Positions 41,811-53,215 of a stretch of 64,000 bases of DNA are shown one piece after another. The translations under genes were made by a program, and so were the position numbers. The notes under the pieces are model-generated. The model had not been told where the DNA came from. It saw nothing but the letters and a program-made list of their open reading frames with translations, and made no database searches. Position 1 is the first letter of the stretch. Each line of letters begins with the position of its first letter. The stretch comes from Arcobacter cloacae (lineage in GTDB: Bacteria > Campylobacterota > Campylobacteria > Campylobacterales > Arcobacteraceae), in assembly GCF_013201935.1 (NCBI RefSeq), contig NZ_CP053833.1:2170001-2234000 (forward strand). Reading direction: 5' to 3'.

Positions 41811-44693
41811 CCATTCATCATCATCTTTTGTTTTTGATGATACTATTTTTGTTTTTTCATTACTTACGTTAGCTTTTAAAACAGGTTTTACTTGTTTTTC
41901 AATTTTATCTAAATTTACTGGAGCCGAAACTGTTTTTTTTACGTTACTAGACTCTTCAAAATTATTATCTTTTTTTAACTGATCCAATGCTTTGAATACT
42001 TCAAGTGTTGCATTATCTAATTTTTGAGATAGTCCATTTAATAATGAATTATCTGATATCTCTTTACAATCTTCATTTATATAATCTTGCACACTATTAT
42101 GAACTAAATCATGATTTAATTTTAAATGTCTCCAATTTTCAGTTTTTGTAAATGATTTTCCACTATTTTCTTGCTCTATTAACCATTTACCTAAATCACA
42201 CTCTGTTGGTTTTGTAACACTCCATGCGATTTTTGAACTACCTACTTTATTAAAATTTACCAATTTAAATTTTATATGGTCATTTTTTAATTTAGAAATT
42301 TTAAATACTAAATCAATATCTTCAATCTCTTTTTTACTCATTTCTTTAAATTTTGCTCTATCTGCAATTTTTAATAAATTATCAGATAATTTAGCTACTT
42401 CAGAAGCTAAACCACTTATTACTGTAGCAGAATTTGCATTTACTTGTGTTGCTTGGTCTAAAGTATTTATAGTATCATTAATTTGAATAATACCTTTCTC
42501 TTCTTCTTTACTTCCTTGAGAAACATCTTCAATTAAAGTAATAGTTTCATTAATTTTTGTATTTAGTGTAGTATATCCACCTATCATTTCATTTGCAATT
42601 GCTTTTCCTTCATTTGCTTTTGCAGTTGCTAATTGAACAATATTTTTAATTTCTCTTGCAGCTTCTGCACTTCGTGAAGCAAGATTTCTAACTTCTTGTG
42701 CAACAACAGCAAATCCTTTTCCAGCTTCTCCAGCAGTTGCTGCTTCAACAGCTGCATTTAATGAAAGAATATTTGTTTGGAATGCAATTTGGTCAATTAC
42801 AGTAATTGCATCATTAATTGATTTAACTTGCTCATCAATATCATCCATTGCTCTATTTGTTTTAGAAGCAAGAACTTCTCCCTCTTTTGAAGAGTGTTGT
42901 AATTCAGATGCTAACTGAGACATTTGATGCACTTTTTGTACACTTGATTTAACAATTGAAGTAATCTCTTCGACAGCAGCTGCTGTCTCTTCTAAAGATG
43001 CTGCTTGCTCATTTGCTGATGCTGAAAGTTTATTTGCAGCATTTGATAAAACATTTGTATCTTCATTTAATTTTCTTCCACTTGTTACTATCATTGATAA
43101 GAATTCAGATACTGTAACCCCTATTAACTGAGTACTTGCTGCTAATGAAGATATTATTCCATTTACTTTTGAAGTATCAATTTTAGAATCACCTAAAGAG
43201 AAATTAGAATTCCCATATTCAATTAAAATATTATTTAATCCAACTAAATTTTCATTTGTTCTATCTATCATAGAATTTATAGAATCTCTTAGTTTTTGTA
43301 TCTGTGGATTAGAAGATGTCTTTTCAATCTTATATACATAAAATCCATTTATAACTTTTTCTATAACTTGGTCAACATTTTCTATTACTTTTGCATCTTC
43401 TTCATAGCCAGCTTTTAATTTTGCAATATAACCATTGAAACTATCAACAAGTTTCCCTATTTCATCATTTGATTTTTTCTCAATATGATCTGCTTTTGTA
43501 TTACCTTGAGATATATTAACAATTGCCTCATTTAAATTTTCAAGAGGTTTAATAATTGTTTGATTTACAAAATAACTATAAACCAAATAAACAATGATTA
43601 TTGCAACTAAAGAAAAAAGTAAAATATTTATGATAATACTATTAATCTCTTTATTTGTATTTTCTTGCATTAAAGCAACATCATTTTCTATATCATCTAC
43701 ATAAGCACCTGTTCCAATTATCCAATCCCATGGCTCAAATCTTTGAACATATGAGAATTTCTCTTTTGGATCATTTTTCTTTTCAGGTTTGTCCCACCAG
43801 TATTTTACTAGTCCTCCCTCTTTATTTTTGTTAGAAACTTCTGACATTTCAACAAAAAGTTTTTTACCCTTAGCATCAGCATTTGCTGATAAATCTTTTC
43901 CATCTAAATGTTTACTTACAGGATGCATTATCATTTTAGGACTTGAATCATTTATCCAAAAATAATCATTATTTGCATATCTCATTTCTGAAATTGTTTT
44001 TAAAGCTTCGGCTTGTAATTTTGTTGTCACATCATCAACATACTCACCTGTACCAATAACCCAGTTATAAGGCTTAAACAGTTTTACAAAAGATACTTTT
44101 AATTGAGGTGCTTCAAAACCTGGTTTAGGCCATACATAATCTACAAATCCTTCACCATCTTTTTTAGCTACATTAGAAAATTCTTTAAATATCTGTTTTC
44201 CACCTTTATCTTTGTATTCATACATATTTTTGTTATTTAAAGCTGGATTTATTGGATGTGTTACAATTACTGAGTCTGTATCATTTATCCAAAAATAACC
44301 TGTTTGTCCATATCTTGTAGCATCAACAATAGATTTTAATCTAAACTTTAATGCTTCTTCAGATAATGAACCTTTTAATTTTTCATATTCTGATTCTAAA
44401 ATAGAAAAAAGAAAATTTGTTTGTGTTTTTAGCTGATCTTGAACTTCAACTTTTATTTTGTCTATTGCTGTTCTACTATGATAAGCTTCAACAGTTTTTA
44501 CAGCTAAAGAGACATAGTTCTTAAGTTCAGCTTCTTTTTTTGCATAAGCCTCTTTTTTATAGTTTTCTATATTTTCATTTGAAAAACTTTTTATCGAAAA
44601 TATAGAATTTACAGCTATTGCTACTGAAATTACTACAATTGTAATTAAAGAAAGAATTAATATCTTACCTTTTATTGATATGTTTGAAAACAT
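41799..44693 (-). CDS. Methyl-accepting chemotaxis protein, double Cache_2 sensor, C-terminal CZB domain
   Basis: A 964-residue chemoreceptor. Order: transmembrane helix (about 11-32); two sCache_2-type periplasmic modules, each ending in a related phrase (FWINDTDSVIVTHP and YNWVIGTGEYVDDV; then FWINDSSPKMIMHP and WDWIIGTGAYVDDI); second transmembrane helix (about 352-374); HAMP; the methyl-accepting signalling domain with the hairpin tip EAGKGFAVVAQEVRNLASRS; and a C-terminal CZB zinc-binding domain (about 815-905) with HIKFKLVNF, TECDLGKWL, and LKLNHDLVHNSVQDY supplying the His/Cys ligands. It ends with a basic tail and WESF rather than a typical CheR/CheB pentapeptide. The ligand is unknown; small organic acids are common for this sensor type. 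Confidence 0.93.
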   Translation of the reverse strand: MFSNISIKGKILILSLITIVVISVAIAVNSIFSIKSFSNENIENYKKEAYAKKEAELKNYVSLAVKTVEAYHSRTAIDKIKVEVQDQLKTQTNFLFSILESEYEKLKGSLSEEALKFRLKSIVDATRYGQTGYFWINDTDSVIVTHPINPALNNKNMYEYKDKGGKQIFKEFSNVAKKDGEGFVDYVWPKPGFEAPQLKVSFVKLFKPYNWVIGTGEYVDDVTTKLQAEALKTISEMRYANNDYFWINDSSPKMIMHPVSKHLDGKDLSANADAKGKKLFVEMSEVSNKNKEGGLVKYWWDKPEKKNDPKEKFSYVQRFEPWDWIIGTGAYVDDIENDVALMQENTNKEINSIIINILLFSLVAIIIVYLVYSYFVNQTIIKPLENLNEAIVNISQGNTKADHIEKKSNDEIGKLVDSFNGYIAKLKAGYEEDAKVIENVDQVIEKVINGFYVYKIEKTSSNPQIQKLRDSINSMIDRTNENLVGLNNILIEYGNSNFSLGDSKIDTSKVNGIISSLAASTQLIGVTVSEFLSMIVTSGRKLNEDTNVLSNAANKLSASANEQAASLEETAAAVEEITSIVKSSVQKVHQMSQLASELQHSSKEGEVLASKTNRAMDDIDEQVKSINDAITVIDQIAFQTNILSLNAAVEAATAGEAGKGFAVVAQEVRNLASRSAEAAREIKNIVQLATAKANEGKAIANEMIGGYTTLNTKINETITLIEDVSQGSKEEEKGIIQINDTINTLDQATQVNANSATVISGLASEVAKLSDNLLKIADRAKFKEMSKKEIEDIDLVFKISKLKNDHIKFKLVNFNKVGSSKIAWSVTKPTECDLGKWLIEQENSGKSFTKTENWRHLKLNHDLVHNSVQDYINEDCKEISDNSLLNGLSQKLDNATLEVFKALDQLKKDNNFEESSNVKKTVSAPVNLDKIEKQVKPVLKANVSNEKTKIVSSKTKDDDEWESF

Positions 44694-44720
44694 TTAACAC
44701 TCCACAATTTTATTGAACAT

Positions 44721-44750
44721 ATAATAGCCATTGTACTATAAAATTGTCAA
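44721..44750 (-). promoter_or_regulatory. Sigma70 promoter of the chemoreceptor gene
   Basis: A classic promoter on the minus strand: TTGACA at 44745-44750, an 18-base spacer, and TATTAT at 44721-44726, about 28 bases upstream of the ATG at 44693. It is the only promoter in the window where I see a clear -35 hexamer. Confidence 0.7.
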
Positions 44751-44759
44751 GCTTTTTTG

Positions 44760-46289
44760 TTATTTTATAAGATTTTTAGCGAATTTCAAGGCTTCTTGCG
44801 TTACTTTTTCACCGCTTATCATCCTTGCTATTTCACCGATTCGCTCTTCTTGATTTAATAATTTTACAGATGATTTTTTATTATTTTTGTCAACTAAAAA
44901 ATGTTGATTTGCCCTTGAAGTAAGCTGTGGCTGATGAGAAATAGCAAATATTTGATAAGATTTACTTAATTTTGTTAAAACTTTTGATATTGCATCACTC
45001 TCTTTTCCACTCAAATTTGCATCAATTTCATCTAAAAACAAGATTCCATTATCAACAATATCAAATTCACTCATTGAAGTAAGAAGTGCTAATCTTAATC
45101 TATTATATTCTCCTGAACTAATAGTTTCTAAAGAAACATTATTTAATTCGAACATAACTTCATCAATACCATTAGAATCTAGTTTTTTATTTTTTATAAT
45201 AATTTTTGCATTACTTAAATATAAAAATTTCAAATAATAATTAATTTTCTCTTCTAAAATTAGTGCACTTTCTTTTCTAAACTTAGATAATTCAATAGAA
45301 ATTTCTTCAATTTTAATATTTAATTCATCAAATTTCTTTTCTAAATTTTGTTTATGAAAAAATATATTTTCATAAGATTCTAACTCTTTTTTCTTCTCTT
45401 CTTTATATTTTAAGCACTCTTGTATTGAACCAAATCTTTTTTGTAAAGAGGATAACTTTTCTATTCTATCTAAAATTTTTTCTATATTTGTATCTTCTAG
45501 TTCATGTAAAGAGTCACTAAATTTTTCAAATATGTTAGTAAGTTCATTCATAGCTTCATCAAAAAAAGAAGAATCAACTTCCATAGATTCTAAAGCAAGA
45601 ATTACATTATGATTAAATTCAAAAATTCCTGATGCTTTTTTTATGGCAACTTCAATTTTCTCCTTTTTTGCTAATCTTTTTTTTAAAGAGTTTAATTCTT
45701 CATACTCATCAACTGTTGGATTAATTTGCTCAATTTTATCAATTTCAAATTTTGCAAACTCTTTTAAATCTTCTAACTTTTTTTCATCTTCACTTATTTT
45801 TTCTAACTCTTTATTTATTAAAGATAATTGTTTATATAATTCATCGAATTCATTTTTAGTTTTAATAAATTCTTTTTTATTTTTAGAAGACAATTTATCT
45901 AAAAAATCTATTAATTTAGAACTATCAAACTCTGAAGTATCTTTTAAATTTAAATGTTTTATTAATTTTGATGAAAATTCAGATAAATTCTTTTTAGAAA
46001 TAGTTTGATTATTCAAAAAATATCTTACTTTATCTTTTTTTATACTTTTAATTATAATTTCATCATCAATTGATATATCAAAATTTTCATCGCAAATTTT
46101 TGTATACGATAATATAACCTCTGACATAGAAGCTTTTACATCAGATAAAGCAAATAGTGATAAAATCGATTGCATCAATATAGACTTTCCAGCACCACTT
46201 GGTCCTGTAAAAATATTTAATCCTTTGTTAAATTCTAAATCAATTTCCTCAAAAGATAAACAATCTTTTAAATATACTCTTGTAATCAA
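44760..46289 (-). CDS. recN: DNA repair protein RecN
   Basis: RecN is an SMC-like ATPase for double-strand break repair. The 509-residue product has Walker A GPSGAGKSILMQS (about 29-41), a long coiled coil (about 130-340), an ABC signature ETISSGEYNRLRLALL and a Walker B ILFLDEIDANLSG. It is a little shorter than E. coli RecN (553). It follows nadK by 3 bases, an order common in Campylobacterota. Confidence 0.94.
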   Translation of the reverse strand: MITRVYLKDCLSFEEIDLEFNKGLNIFTGPSGAGKSILMQSILSLFALSDVKASMSEVILSYTKICDENFDISIDDEIIIKSIKKDKVRYFLNNQTISKKNLSEFSSKLIKHLNLKDTSEFDSSKLIDFLDKLSSKNKKEFIKTKNEFDELYKQLSLINKELEKISEDEKKLEDLKEFAKFEIDKIEQINPTVDEYEELNSLKKRLAKKEKIEVAIKKASGIFEFNHNVILALESMEVDSSFFDEAMNELTNIFEKFSDSLHELEDTNIEKILDRIEKLSSLQKRFGSIQECLKYKEEKKKELESYENIFFHKQNLEKKFDELNIKIEEISIELSKFRKESALILEEKINYYLKFLYLSNAKIIIKNKKLDSNGIDEVMFELNNVSLETISSGEYNRLRLALLTSMSEFDIVDNGILFLDEIDANLSGKESDAISKVLTKLSKSYQIFAISHQPQLTSRANQHFLVDKNNKKSSVKLLNQEERIGEIARMISGEKVTQEALKFAKNLIK

Positions 46290-46292
46290 TTT

Positions 46293-47159
46293 TTAGTTTC
46301 CCCATCTTAATTTTTCATTTAAAACTTCAAAATAATTTCTTTGAATTCTATGTAACATTTTTGCTTTTTTATTTGCTATATTTATTTTAATCGATTGATT
46401 TTGCTCAACTTCATAGATATCTTGTCCATCAACAATCACAACAGCACCTTGCGTATCAATAATTTTAAACTCTATTTCAAAATCAGCAGGCATAACTAAA
46501 GGTCTTTGAGTTAAAGAATGAGGAGCAACAGGAGTTATAATAAAAGCTTTAGTTAAAGGATAAACGATTGGTCCTCCAACTGATAAATTATATGCAGTTG
46601 AGCCTGTAGGTGTAGAAATAATAACACCATCACCATAATAAGTATTAAAAGCTTTTCCATCTATTTTTGCTTTTATTTTAATCATTGAAGATATAGATTT
46701 TCTTGAAATAACAATATCATTAAATGCAACAAATTTATTTAAATTTACACTTCCTTCAATAAGCATTCTATTATCTATTTTATAAATATTTTTCTTCAAA
46801 TCTTCAATAAATTTAGGTAATTGTTCCATACAAATATCAGTTAGAAATCCTAATGTTCCAAGATTTATACCCAAAACTGGTTTTTCAAAATTAAATGATT
46901 TTCTAACCACTGATAAAAGTGTTCCATCTCCACCAACAGAGACAAGAAAATCAACTTTTTGGCACAGTTCTTCCAAAGAACAACCATTATCATTAATCAT
47001 TTTTGCAGAATTTTCTTCTAATAAAACATTTATTTTTTCATTTTCAAATAACTCTTTTATTTTTAAATATGTTGTTTTTAGTTCAGGACTTGCAGGTCTT
47101 AAAACAATTCCTACGTTTTTAATATTATTTAGTAGTTCAAAATTTTTTTCAATTCTCAA
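46293..47159 (-). CDS. nadK: NAD kinase
   Basis: Phosphorylates NAD to NADP. The 288-residue product has LVSVGGDGTLLSVVR, GINLGTLGFLTDI and the diphosphate-binding stretch GDGVIISTPTGSTAYNLSVG. All key family motifs are intact. It lies directly before recN. Confidence 0.97.
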   Translation of the reverse strand: MRIEKNFELLNNIKNVGIVLRPASPELKTTYLKIKELFENEKINVLLEENSAKMINDNGCSLEELCQKVDFLVSVGGDGTLLSVVRKSFNFEKPVLGINLGTLGFLTDICMEQLPKFIEDLKKNIYKIDNRMLIEGSVNLNKFVAFNDIVISRKSISSMIKIKAKIDGKAFNTYYGDGVIISTPTGSTAYNLSVGGPIVYPLTKAFIITPVAPHSLTQRPLVMPADFEIEFKIIDTQGAVVIVDGQDIYEVEQNQSIKINIANKKAKMLHRIQRNYFEVLNEKLRWGN

Positions 47160-47250
47160 AATTTGCTCATTTTTATAAATTTATATAAATCATTCATATT
47201 TAATTTTAACCTATTATTTATTAATAACTTAAATAAATCTAATCAAAAAA

Positions 47251-47278
47251 AAAGGGATATGCAAAAGCACATCCCTTT
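47251..47278 (-). terminator. Terminator of the str operon (after fusA)
   Basis: Stem AAAGGGAT/ATCCCTTT continued after one A-C mismatch by TGC/GCA, with an AAAA loop. On the minus strand it is followed by a run of nine or more T. It lies 19 bases downstream of the fusA stop. Confidence 0.85.
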
Positions 47279-47296
47279 AAACAAAACAGTTAAATA

Positions 47297-49402
47297 TTAA
47301 CCATTTCTTTTTTTAATAATCTCTTCAGAAACATTTTTTGGAACTTCAGAATAGTTATCAAAAATCATTGAATATGTAGCTCTACCTTGAGACATAGATC
47401 TTAAGTCTGTAGAGTATCCGAACATTTCAGATAATGGAATCATTGCAGTAACTAATTTGATACCAGCTCTGTCATCCATAGATTGAACTTGTCCTCTTCT
47501 TTTGTTACAATCCCCAATAACATCTCCCATATAATCTTCAGGAGTTTCAATTTCAACTTTCATAATTGGCTCTAGGATAACCGCACCAGCTGCAGCAGAT
47601 CTACAAGCTTGTTTGAATCCCATAGAAGCAGCTAATTTAAATGCCATCTCAGATGAGTCAACATCGTGGTAAGAACCATCATAAACAGTTACTTCGATAT
47701 TTACCATTGGATATCCAGCTAATATACCACCTTGCATCGCTTCAAAACAACCTTTTTCAACAGCAGGAATATACTCTTTTGGAATTACCCCACCTTTAAT
47801 ATCATTGTTGAATTTAAAGTTATCTTCGCTATCAACTAATGGTTTGATTTCTAAGAATACGTGACCGTATTGACCTTTACCACCAGATTGTTTTGCATAT
47901 TTATATTCTTGTTTAACAGCATTTCTAATAGTCTCTCTGTAAGCAACTTGAGGTGCTCCAACTTCAGCTTCTACTTTAAACTCTCTTTTCATTCTATCTA
48001 CAATAATTTCTAAGTGTAACTCACCCATTCCTGAAATAATTGTTTGACCTGTTTCTTCATCAGTATTTACTCTGAATGATGGATCTTCTTCAGCTAATTT
48101 ACCTAAAGCAATACCCATTTTTTCTTGGTCAGCTTTTGTTTTTGGCTCAACTGCAACAGAAATAACTGGCTCTGGGAATTCCATTCTTTCTAAGATAACT
48201 GGATCTTTTTCGCTAGCTAATGTATCTCCTGTAATTGTAGATTTTAATCCAACAACTGCACCGATTTCACCAGCATAAAGTTCTTTAATCTCTTCTCTAC
48301 TGTTTGCATGCATTTTAAGTAATCTTCCGATTCTCTCTTTTTTCATTTTTGTAGAGTTTAATACATAAGTTCCAGACTCTAGAACTCCTCTATAAATTCT
48401 TACGAATGTTAATTGTCCAACAAATGGGTCAGTCATGATTTTAAATGCTAATCCTGCAACTTCACCTTTATCAGTAGAAGGAACAATAATAGCTTCACCA
48501 TCTTGAGTTTCACCATTGATATCAGCAACTTCTGTAGGAGCTGGTAAATACATTGCAACTGCATCTAGTAAAGGTTGTACCCCTTTATTTTTGAAAGATG
48601 TACCACAAACCATTGGAGTAATTTCCATAGCTAATGTTCTTTTCTTTAATCCAGCAACTATTTCTTCTTCAGTTAATTCAGTACCTTCTAAATATTTTTC
48701 CATTAACTCTTCAGAAGACTCAGCTGCTGCTTCGATTAACTTTTCTCTATATTCAGCAACAACATCTTCTAAATCCGCTGGGATATCTTCGATATTGTAC
48801 ATTTCACCTGCTTGCGCATCAAGGTTATATGTATAAGCTTTCATTTTAACTAAGTCAATCATACCTCTAAAATTCTCTTCAGCACCGATTGGGATTTGAA
48901 GCGGTAGAGGATTAGCTTTTAATCTTTCTGCAACTTGTTTTTCAACATTAAAGAAATTTGCTCCAGTCCTATCCATTTTATTTACGTAAATAATTCTTGG
49001 AACACCATATTTATTTGCTTGTCTCCAAACTGTTTCAGATTGAGGTTGAACACCACCTACTGAACAAAATACAGCAACAGCACCATCAAGAACCCTCATA
49101 GATCTCTCAACTTCAATTGTAAAGTCAACGTGACCCGGAGTGTCAATAATGTTTATTTGTAATTGCTCATTTGTTTTTGGGTGATTCCAAAAACAAGTAG
49201 TAGCAGCAGAAGTAATTGTAATACCTCTTTCTTGCTCTTGTTCCATCCAGTCCATTGTTGCAGCACCTTCATGAACCTCACCAATTTTATGAGAAACACC
49301 TGTATAGAATAAAATTCTTTCTGTTGTTGTTGTTTTTCCTGCATCAATGTGAGCAGCAATACCGATGTTTCTAACTCTGTTAAGTGGTATTTTTCTAGCC
49401 AT
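47297..49402 (-). CDS. fusA: Elongation factor G
   Basis: The translocation GTPase. The 701-residue product has G1 [16 protein letters not shown]3 [10 protein letters not shown]4 NKMD, and the C-terminal domains with [13 protein letters not shown] and a [20 protein letters not shown] motif. Length is normal. It is 9 bases after rpsG in a typical str operon. tuf is not adjacent here. Confidence 0.98.
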   Translation of the reverse strand: MARKIPLNRVRNIGIAAHIDAGKTTTTERILFYTGVSHKIGEVHEGAATMDWMEQEQERGITITSAATTCFWNHPKTNEQLQINIIDTPGHVDFTIEVERSMRVLDGAVAVFCSVGGVQPQSETVWRQANKYGVPRIIYVNKMDRTGANFFNVEKQVAERLKANPLPLQIPIGAEENFRGMIDLVKMKAYTYNLDAQAGEMYNIEDIPADLEDVVAEYREKLIEAAAESSEELMEKYLEGTELTEEEIVAGLKKRTLAMEITPMVCGTSFKNKGVQPLLDAVAMYLPAPTEVADINGETQDGEAIIVPSTDKGEVAGLAFKIMTDPFVGQLTFVRIYRGVLESGTYVLNSTKMKKERIGRLLKMHANSREEIKELYAGEIGAVVGLKSTITGDTLASEKDPVILERMEFPEPVISVAVEPKTKADQEKMGIALGKLAEEDPSFRVNTDEETGQTIISGMGELHLEIIVDRMKREFKVEAEVGAPQVAYRETIRNAVKQEYKYAKQSGGKGQYGHVFLEIKPLVDSEDNFKFNNDIKGGVIPKEYIPAVEKGCFEAMQGGILAGYPMVNIEVTVYDGSYHDVDSSEMAFKLAASMGFKQACRSAAAGAVILEPIMKVEIETPEDYMGDVIGDCNKRRGQVQSMDDRAGIKLVTAMIPLSEMFGYSTDLRSMSQGRATYSMIFDNYSEVPKNVSEEIIKKRNG

Positions 49403-49411
49403 TTATTTTTC

Positions 49412-49891
<480 letters not shown>

Positions 49892-49895
49892 CTAC

Positions 49896-50279
49896 TTATT
49901 TTTTACCGGCTTTTGGTCGTTTAGTACCATATTTAGATCTTGCAACAGTTCTGTTTGCAACACCAGCAGTATCTAACGCACCTCTTACGATGTGGTATTT
50001 AACCCCAGGTAAGTCTTTTACTCTTCCACCTCTTACAAGTACAATTGAGTGCTCTTGTAAATTGTGACCTTCTCCACCGATATATGAAATAACTTCAAAT
50101 CCTGTAGTTAATCTAACTTTTGCAACTTTTCTTAAAGCCGAGTTAGGTTTTTTTGGAGTTGTTGTATATACTCTTGTACATACTCCTCTTCTTTGTGGAC
50201 ATTCTTTTAATGCTGGCGATTTAGATTTTTTTATAACCTTTTTTCGCTCATTTCTTACAAGCTGATTAATTGTAGGCAT
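49896..50279 (-). CDS. rpsL: 30S ribosomal protein S12
   Basis: A 127-residue S12: [40 protein letters not shown], and [16 protein letters not shown]. Lys at the KPNSALRK streptomycin-site motif is the usual residue, so no resistance substitution is evident there. First gene of the str operon. Confidence 0.98.
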   Translation of the reverse strand: MPTINQLVRNERKKVIKKSKSPALKECPQRRGVCTRVYTTTPKKPNSALRKVAKVRLTTGFEVISYIGGEGHNLQEHSIVLVRGGRVKDLPGVKYHIVRGALDTAGVANRTVARSKYGTKRPKAGKK

Positions 50280-50407
50280 TTCTTTCCTTTATATAAATTG
50301 GTTTGAGTAATTAAAGCTTTACTCAGGCTTCTCGTGCAAATCAACATTAAGTTGAAACGATACTCCCATTCTAGGAAACTAAATTGAGTTTTCTAAAAAA
50401 GTTAGCG

Positions 50408-50413
50408 ATTATA
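50408..50413 (-). promoter_or_regulatory. -10 box of the rpsL-rpsG-fusA operon
   Basis: TATAAT on the minus strand (context AAGTATAATCGC), about 129 bases upstream of the rpsL ATG. The implied leader of roughly 120 bases has small inverted repeats (for example GAGTAA..TTACTC at about 50308-50324), so a structured leader is possible. Confidence 0.55.
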
Positions 50414-50458
50414 CTTAAAATTTCTTTAAATATTTCTTATATTGAATTTTCTTTTGAT

Positions 50459-51274
50459 TTATCTATATGATGACTTTGATACTTTTATTTTTACATTATA
50501 AAAACCATTATTAGCTAAAAATATTCTAATTTCTTGATCTATAAACTTATTTTTAGGTCCTTTTATAATTTCTAAAATTGGCTCATTATCATTTTCAAAA
50601 TTATCAAATTTTAATTCAAAATATGGAATTAAATTTCCACAAACTGCTCTAAACATCATAGGTGAGATATTATTTTCAAAGATAAATCTTTTCGTAGATT
50701 TATCTTCAACTATTATTGGATTGTGAATTAATCTTATTTCTTGTTCTTCCATAAAAAGTTCATTTTTCGATTTTGCTGATAAGTAATTTATCTCATCTAT
50801 AATTTTTTCACTAAATTTTTCAAATTCATATGAATCAAAATCAAATCTATCTTTCATTTCAAACAATGGTTTTAAAATTTTTTCAATCTCTTTTTCTTGT
50901 AAGTTTTCATCATACAAAACTTTTGATGTTTTTATCAAATTATTTTCTTTAAAATAATCTGTATTAAATCCAATTGCAACACCATATCCATCATTTGCAT
51001 ATGCTCTCCATTGACTTAATAAATCTTCTCCTTGTGAAAATGAAGCTATATAAACATTTGGTTGTTTATTTTCATAAAATTTTAAAAAAGTGTTAAATTT
51101 TTCATAATTGTTTTTTGTAGTAATTTCTTGGATTTTTTTTAGAACTTTTTCTTTTATCCAGTGTATCTCTTTATAATCATTCAAATTATAAACAGAACTT
51201 AACCATAAAGTCTTATTTTGGATAATTGCTTTGAAAGCTTCAACATTGCAGTAATGATACATAATATTTCCCAT
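50459..51274 (-). CDS. DUF2971-type protein (unknown function)
   Basis: A 271-residue protein. The N terminus (MYHYCNVEAFKAIIQNKTLW, LSSVYNLNDYKEIHW) and the phrase DLLSQWRAYANDGYGVAIGF are the hallmarks of the DUF2971 family, which has no established biochemical role to my knowledge and is often accessory. The ATG at 51274 is chosen because AAGGAG lies 7 bases upstream; another ATG four codons later is possible. The start region is enclosed in a perfect 12-bp inverted repeat (see separate entry). It stands alone between the str operon and the channel gene. Confidence 0.75.
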   Translation of the reverse strand: MGNIMYHYCNVEAFKAIIQNKTLWLSSVYNLNDYKEIHWIKEKVLKKIQEITTKNNYEKFNTFLKFYENKQPNVYIASFSQGEDLLSQWRAYANDGYGVAIGFNTDYFKENNLIKTSKVLYDENLQEKEIEKILKPLFEMKDRFDFDSYEFEKFSEKIIDEINYLSAKSKNELFMEEQEIRLIHNPIIVEDKSTKRFIFENNISPMMFRAVCGNLIPYFELKFDNFENDNEPILEIIKGPKNKFIDQEIRIFLANNGFYNVKIKVSKSSYR

Positions 51275-51300
51275 GGTAAGTCTCCTTTGGGAAATATTAT
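51261..51300 (-). promoter_or_regulatory. 12-bp perfect inverted repeat enclosing the RBS and start codon of the DUF2971 gene
   Basis: Arms ATAATATTTCCC (51261-51272) and GGGAAATATTAT (51289-51300) are perfectly complementary. The 16-base loop, read on the minus strand, is AAAGGAGACTTACCAT, which contains the ribosome-binding site and the first two bases of the start codon. The outer arm also overlaps a TATAAT at 51296-51301. It can act as a DNA operator or, if the upstream -10 box is used, as an mRNA stem-loop. Confidence 0.75.
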
Positions 51301-51311
51301 ACTCAATTATA
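51296..51311 (-). promoter_or_regulatory. Two TATAAT boxes upstream of the DUF2971 gene
   Basis: TATAAT hexamers on the minus strand at 51296-51301 and 51306-51311. Use of the upstream one would start the transcript near the outer end of the inverted repeat and include most of it; use of the nearer one would start inside the hairpin arm and remove it. Confidence 0.5.
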
Positions 51312-51326
51312 GTTGGGAAAAAAATA

Positions 51327-52473
<1,147 letters not shown>

Positions 52474-52475
52474 AT

Positions 52476-53072
52476 CTATTTCTCTAAAACTTTTTTCAAT
52501 TCAATCATATCTTCAATTGCATTTCTATAAATATGTCTTTTGAATCTGTTATTACCAGCTTTAGTCTCCACATATTCACAATCAAATAAGCTATCTTCTA
52601 AAACAGAAGATTCTCTTACAAAAATAATTGGTATATTTACATTAGAATCAATTTTAGTTATCTCTTCTTGTAAATACTCTTTCAACTCAACTGCTTTGTT
52701 ATTATTTTTAGTTCTATTTACTACAATGATTATATTTTTGTTTATTTCAAGAACATCTTTCAAAGTAGCCATCGTTGCTTGAACATCAACTATAGATGTT
52801 AATGTTGGAATAACAATCTTATGAGCTTGTTTTACAATCTCATTTATTCTATTATCTTTAAAGCCACCAAAATCATATACAACTTTATCATCATACGGTA
52901 TTTGCTCATACTCATCAATTGAAACTAAAAATCCTTTTTCTTCTGGCATCAAATTATGTGCTGAAGAGTGAGAATCATTTGTAACATAAGTATAATCAAC
53001 CATTTGAGATATCTGAACAGATAAAGTTGTTTTCCCAACACCACCTTTAATACTATAAACAACAAACGACAA
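52476..53072 (-). CDS. ParA/MinD-like ATPase (orphan, chromosomal)
   Basis: A Walker-type ATPase. The start is placed at TTG 53072, which follows AAAGGAG with a 6-base gap and brings the P-loop to the N terminus (MSFVVYSIKGGVGKTT), as usual for ParA; the longer frame to 53141 adds an implausible AT-rich extension. The 198-residue product is short. Features: deviant Walker A KGGVGKTT, DDKVVYDFGGFKDNRI in the switch region, and IIVVNRTKNNNK. It is partnered by the 94-residue gene and followed by the channel gene. Short ParA proteins of this kind position plasmids, organelles or polar complexes; the cargo here is unknown. Confidence 0.8.
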   Translation of the reverse strand: MSFVVYSIKGGVGKTTLSVQISQMVDYTYVTNDSHSSAHNLMPEEKGFLVSIDEYEQIPYDDKVVYDFGGFKDNRINEIVKQAHKIVIPTLTSIVDVQATMATLKDVLEINKNIIIVVNRTKNNNKAVELKEYLQEEITKIDSNVNIPIIFVRESSVLEDSLFDCEYVETKAGNNRFKRHIYRNAIEDMIELKKVLEK

Positions 53073-53148
53073 TATGCACTCCTTTAAATTATTTCTATAT
53101 AAATTTATAATAAATATAAAACTATATCTATTAATATACAAATATTAT

Positions 53149-53174
53149 AACTTATATATTATTAAATATAAGTT
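53149..53174. promoter_or_regulatory. 9-bp inverted repeat upstream of the ParA-like gene
   Basis: AACTTATAT (53149-53157) and ATATAAGTT (53166-53174) are perfect complements separated by 8 bases, in an extremely AT-rich gap (53073-53215). It could be the operator at which the small partner protein regulates the pair, or a chance palindrome in AT-rich DNA. Confidence 0.35.
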
Positions 53175-53215
53175 CTATATATTCATATATAAACTATATA
53201 AATATATATTAAAAA

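Noticed and set aside
45643-46008. 121-codon plus-strand frame
   Set aside because: Antisense shadow of recN; Ser/Phe-rich low complexity as expected from the complement of a Lys/Glu-rich coiled coil.
52476-53072. Integrated plasmid partition locus
   Set aside because: No replication protein, ParB with HTH, or parS-like repeat cluster nearby; the pair sits with a core channel gene.
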